DNA from: JAGLTQ01 sp964605385 | Lineage (GTDB): Bacteria > Pseudomonadota > Gammaproteobacteria > UBA6429 > Thiohalophilaceae | Assembly (NCBI GenBank): GCA_964605385.1 | Contig: CAZSCK010000111.1 | Location: 1 to 5,884 of the forward strand | Direction: 5' to 3' | DNA length: 5,884 nucleotides | Shown: positions 5,867 to 5,884 of the stretch, in pieces | Layout of the letters: each line of letters starts with the position of its first letter | How positions within the stretch are numbered: the stretch's first letter is position 1 | Translations under genes and position numbers: made by a program | The notes under the pieces: generated by a model | What the model was told of the DNA's origin: nothing | The model's input: the letters and a program-made list of their open reading frames with translations, nothing else | Database searches by the model: none

Positions 5867-5884
5867 CGGGCTTGGAGTCTGTTG

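Noticed and set aside
1..5884. CRISPR arrays, tRNA or rRNA genes, riboswitches
   Set aside because: No regularly spaced repeats, cloverleaf-like segments or conserved RNA motifs were seen on either strand.

Overview
The window is AT-rich DNA with bacterial gene organisation: tightly packed ORFs, a Rho-independent-type hairpin, Shine-Dalgarno sites and GTG/TTG starts. Protein styles (IS1/IS6-like transposase relative, CapW/BrxR-type WYL regulator, class I adenine methylase) fit a gammaproteobacterium or similar, but no gene here fixes the genus. It looks like accessory, defence-island DNA. There are no housekeeping genes and no rRNA, tRNA or CRISPR.

Left part (1-1844): a short AT-rich leader leads into a strong hairpin plus T-tract at 106-142. 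It is followed by a 566-582 aa protein with two tandem zinc ribbons, a helix-turn-helix and an RNase H-like DDE-type transposase core. The hairpin's 3' arm contains the best Shine-Dalgarno for this gene, which makes a TTG start at 144 more credible than the ATG at 96. The third catalytic acid appears to be Asp rather than Glu, and no terminal inverted repeats are evident, so a domesticated or accessory role is possible.

Middle (1841-2504): a convergent gene overlaps the previous one tail to tail by four bases (TTAA). It encodes the WYL and C-terminal domains of a CapW/BrxR-like transcription regulator but has no DNA-binding N-terminal domain and no good start. It is probably a 5'-truncated relic. 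A 70-base gap with a candidate promoter and a near-palindrome separates it from the next gene.

Right part (2505-5866): a large class I N6-adenine DNA methyltransferase of 1020 codons is interrupted by one in-frame TAG at 2964-2966. The frame is continuous on both sides and the missing stretch is good coding sequence, so this is one gene with an amber codon. The CTAGG context matches what deamination of a Dcm-type CCAGG site would leave. Two bases after the methylase stop comes a GTG-started gene whose first ~88 codons look real and whose tail looks degenerate or frameshifted. I infer it is the methylase's partner, possibly a nuclease.

Read together, this is a regulator, methylase and partner cassette of restriction-like or anti-phage type, next to a transposase-like gene, with damage visible in three genes. 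I could not assign it to a named system (BREX, DISARM or a standard restriction type) from this window.
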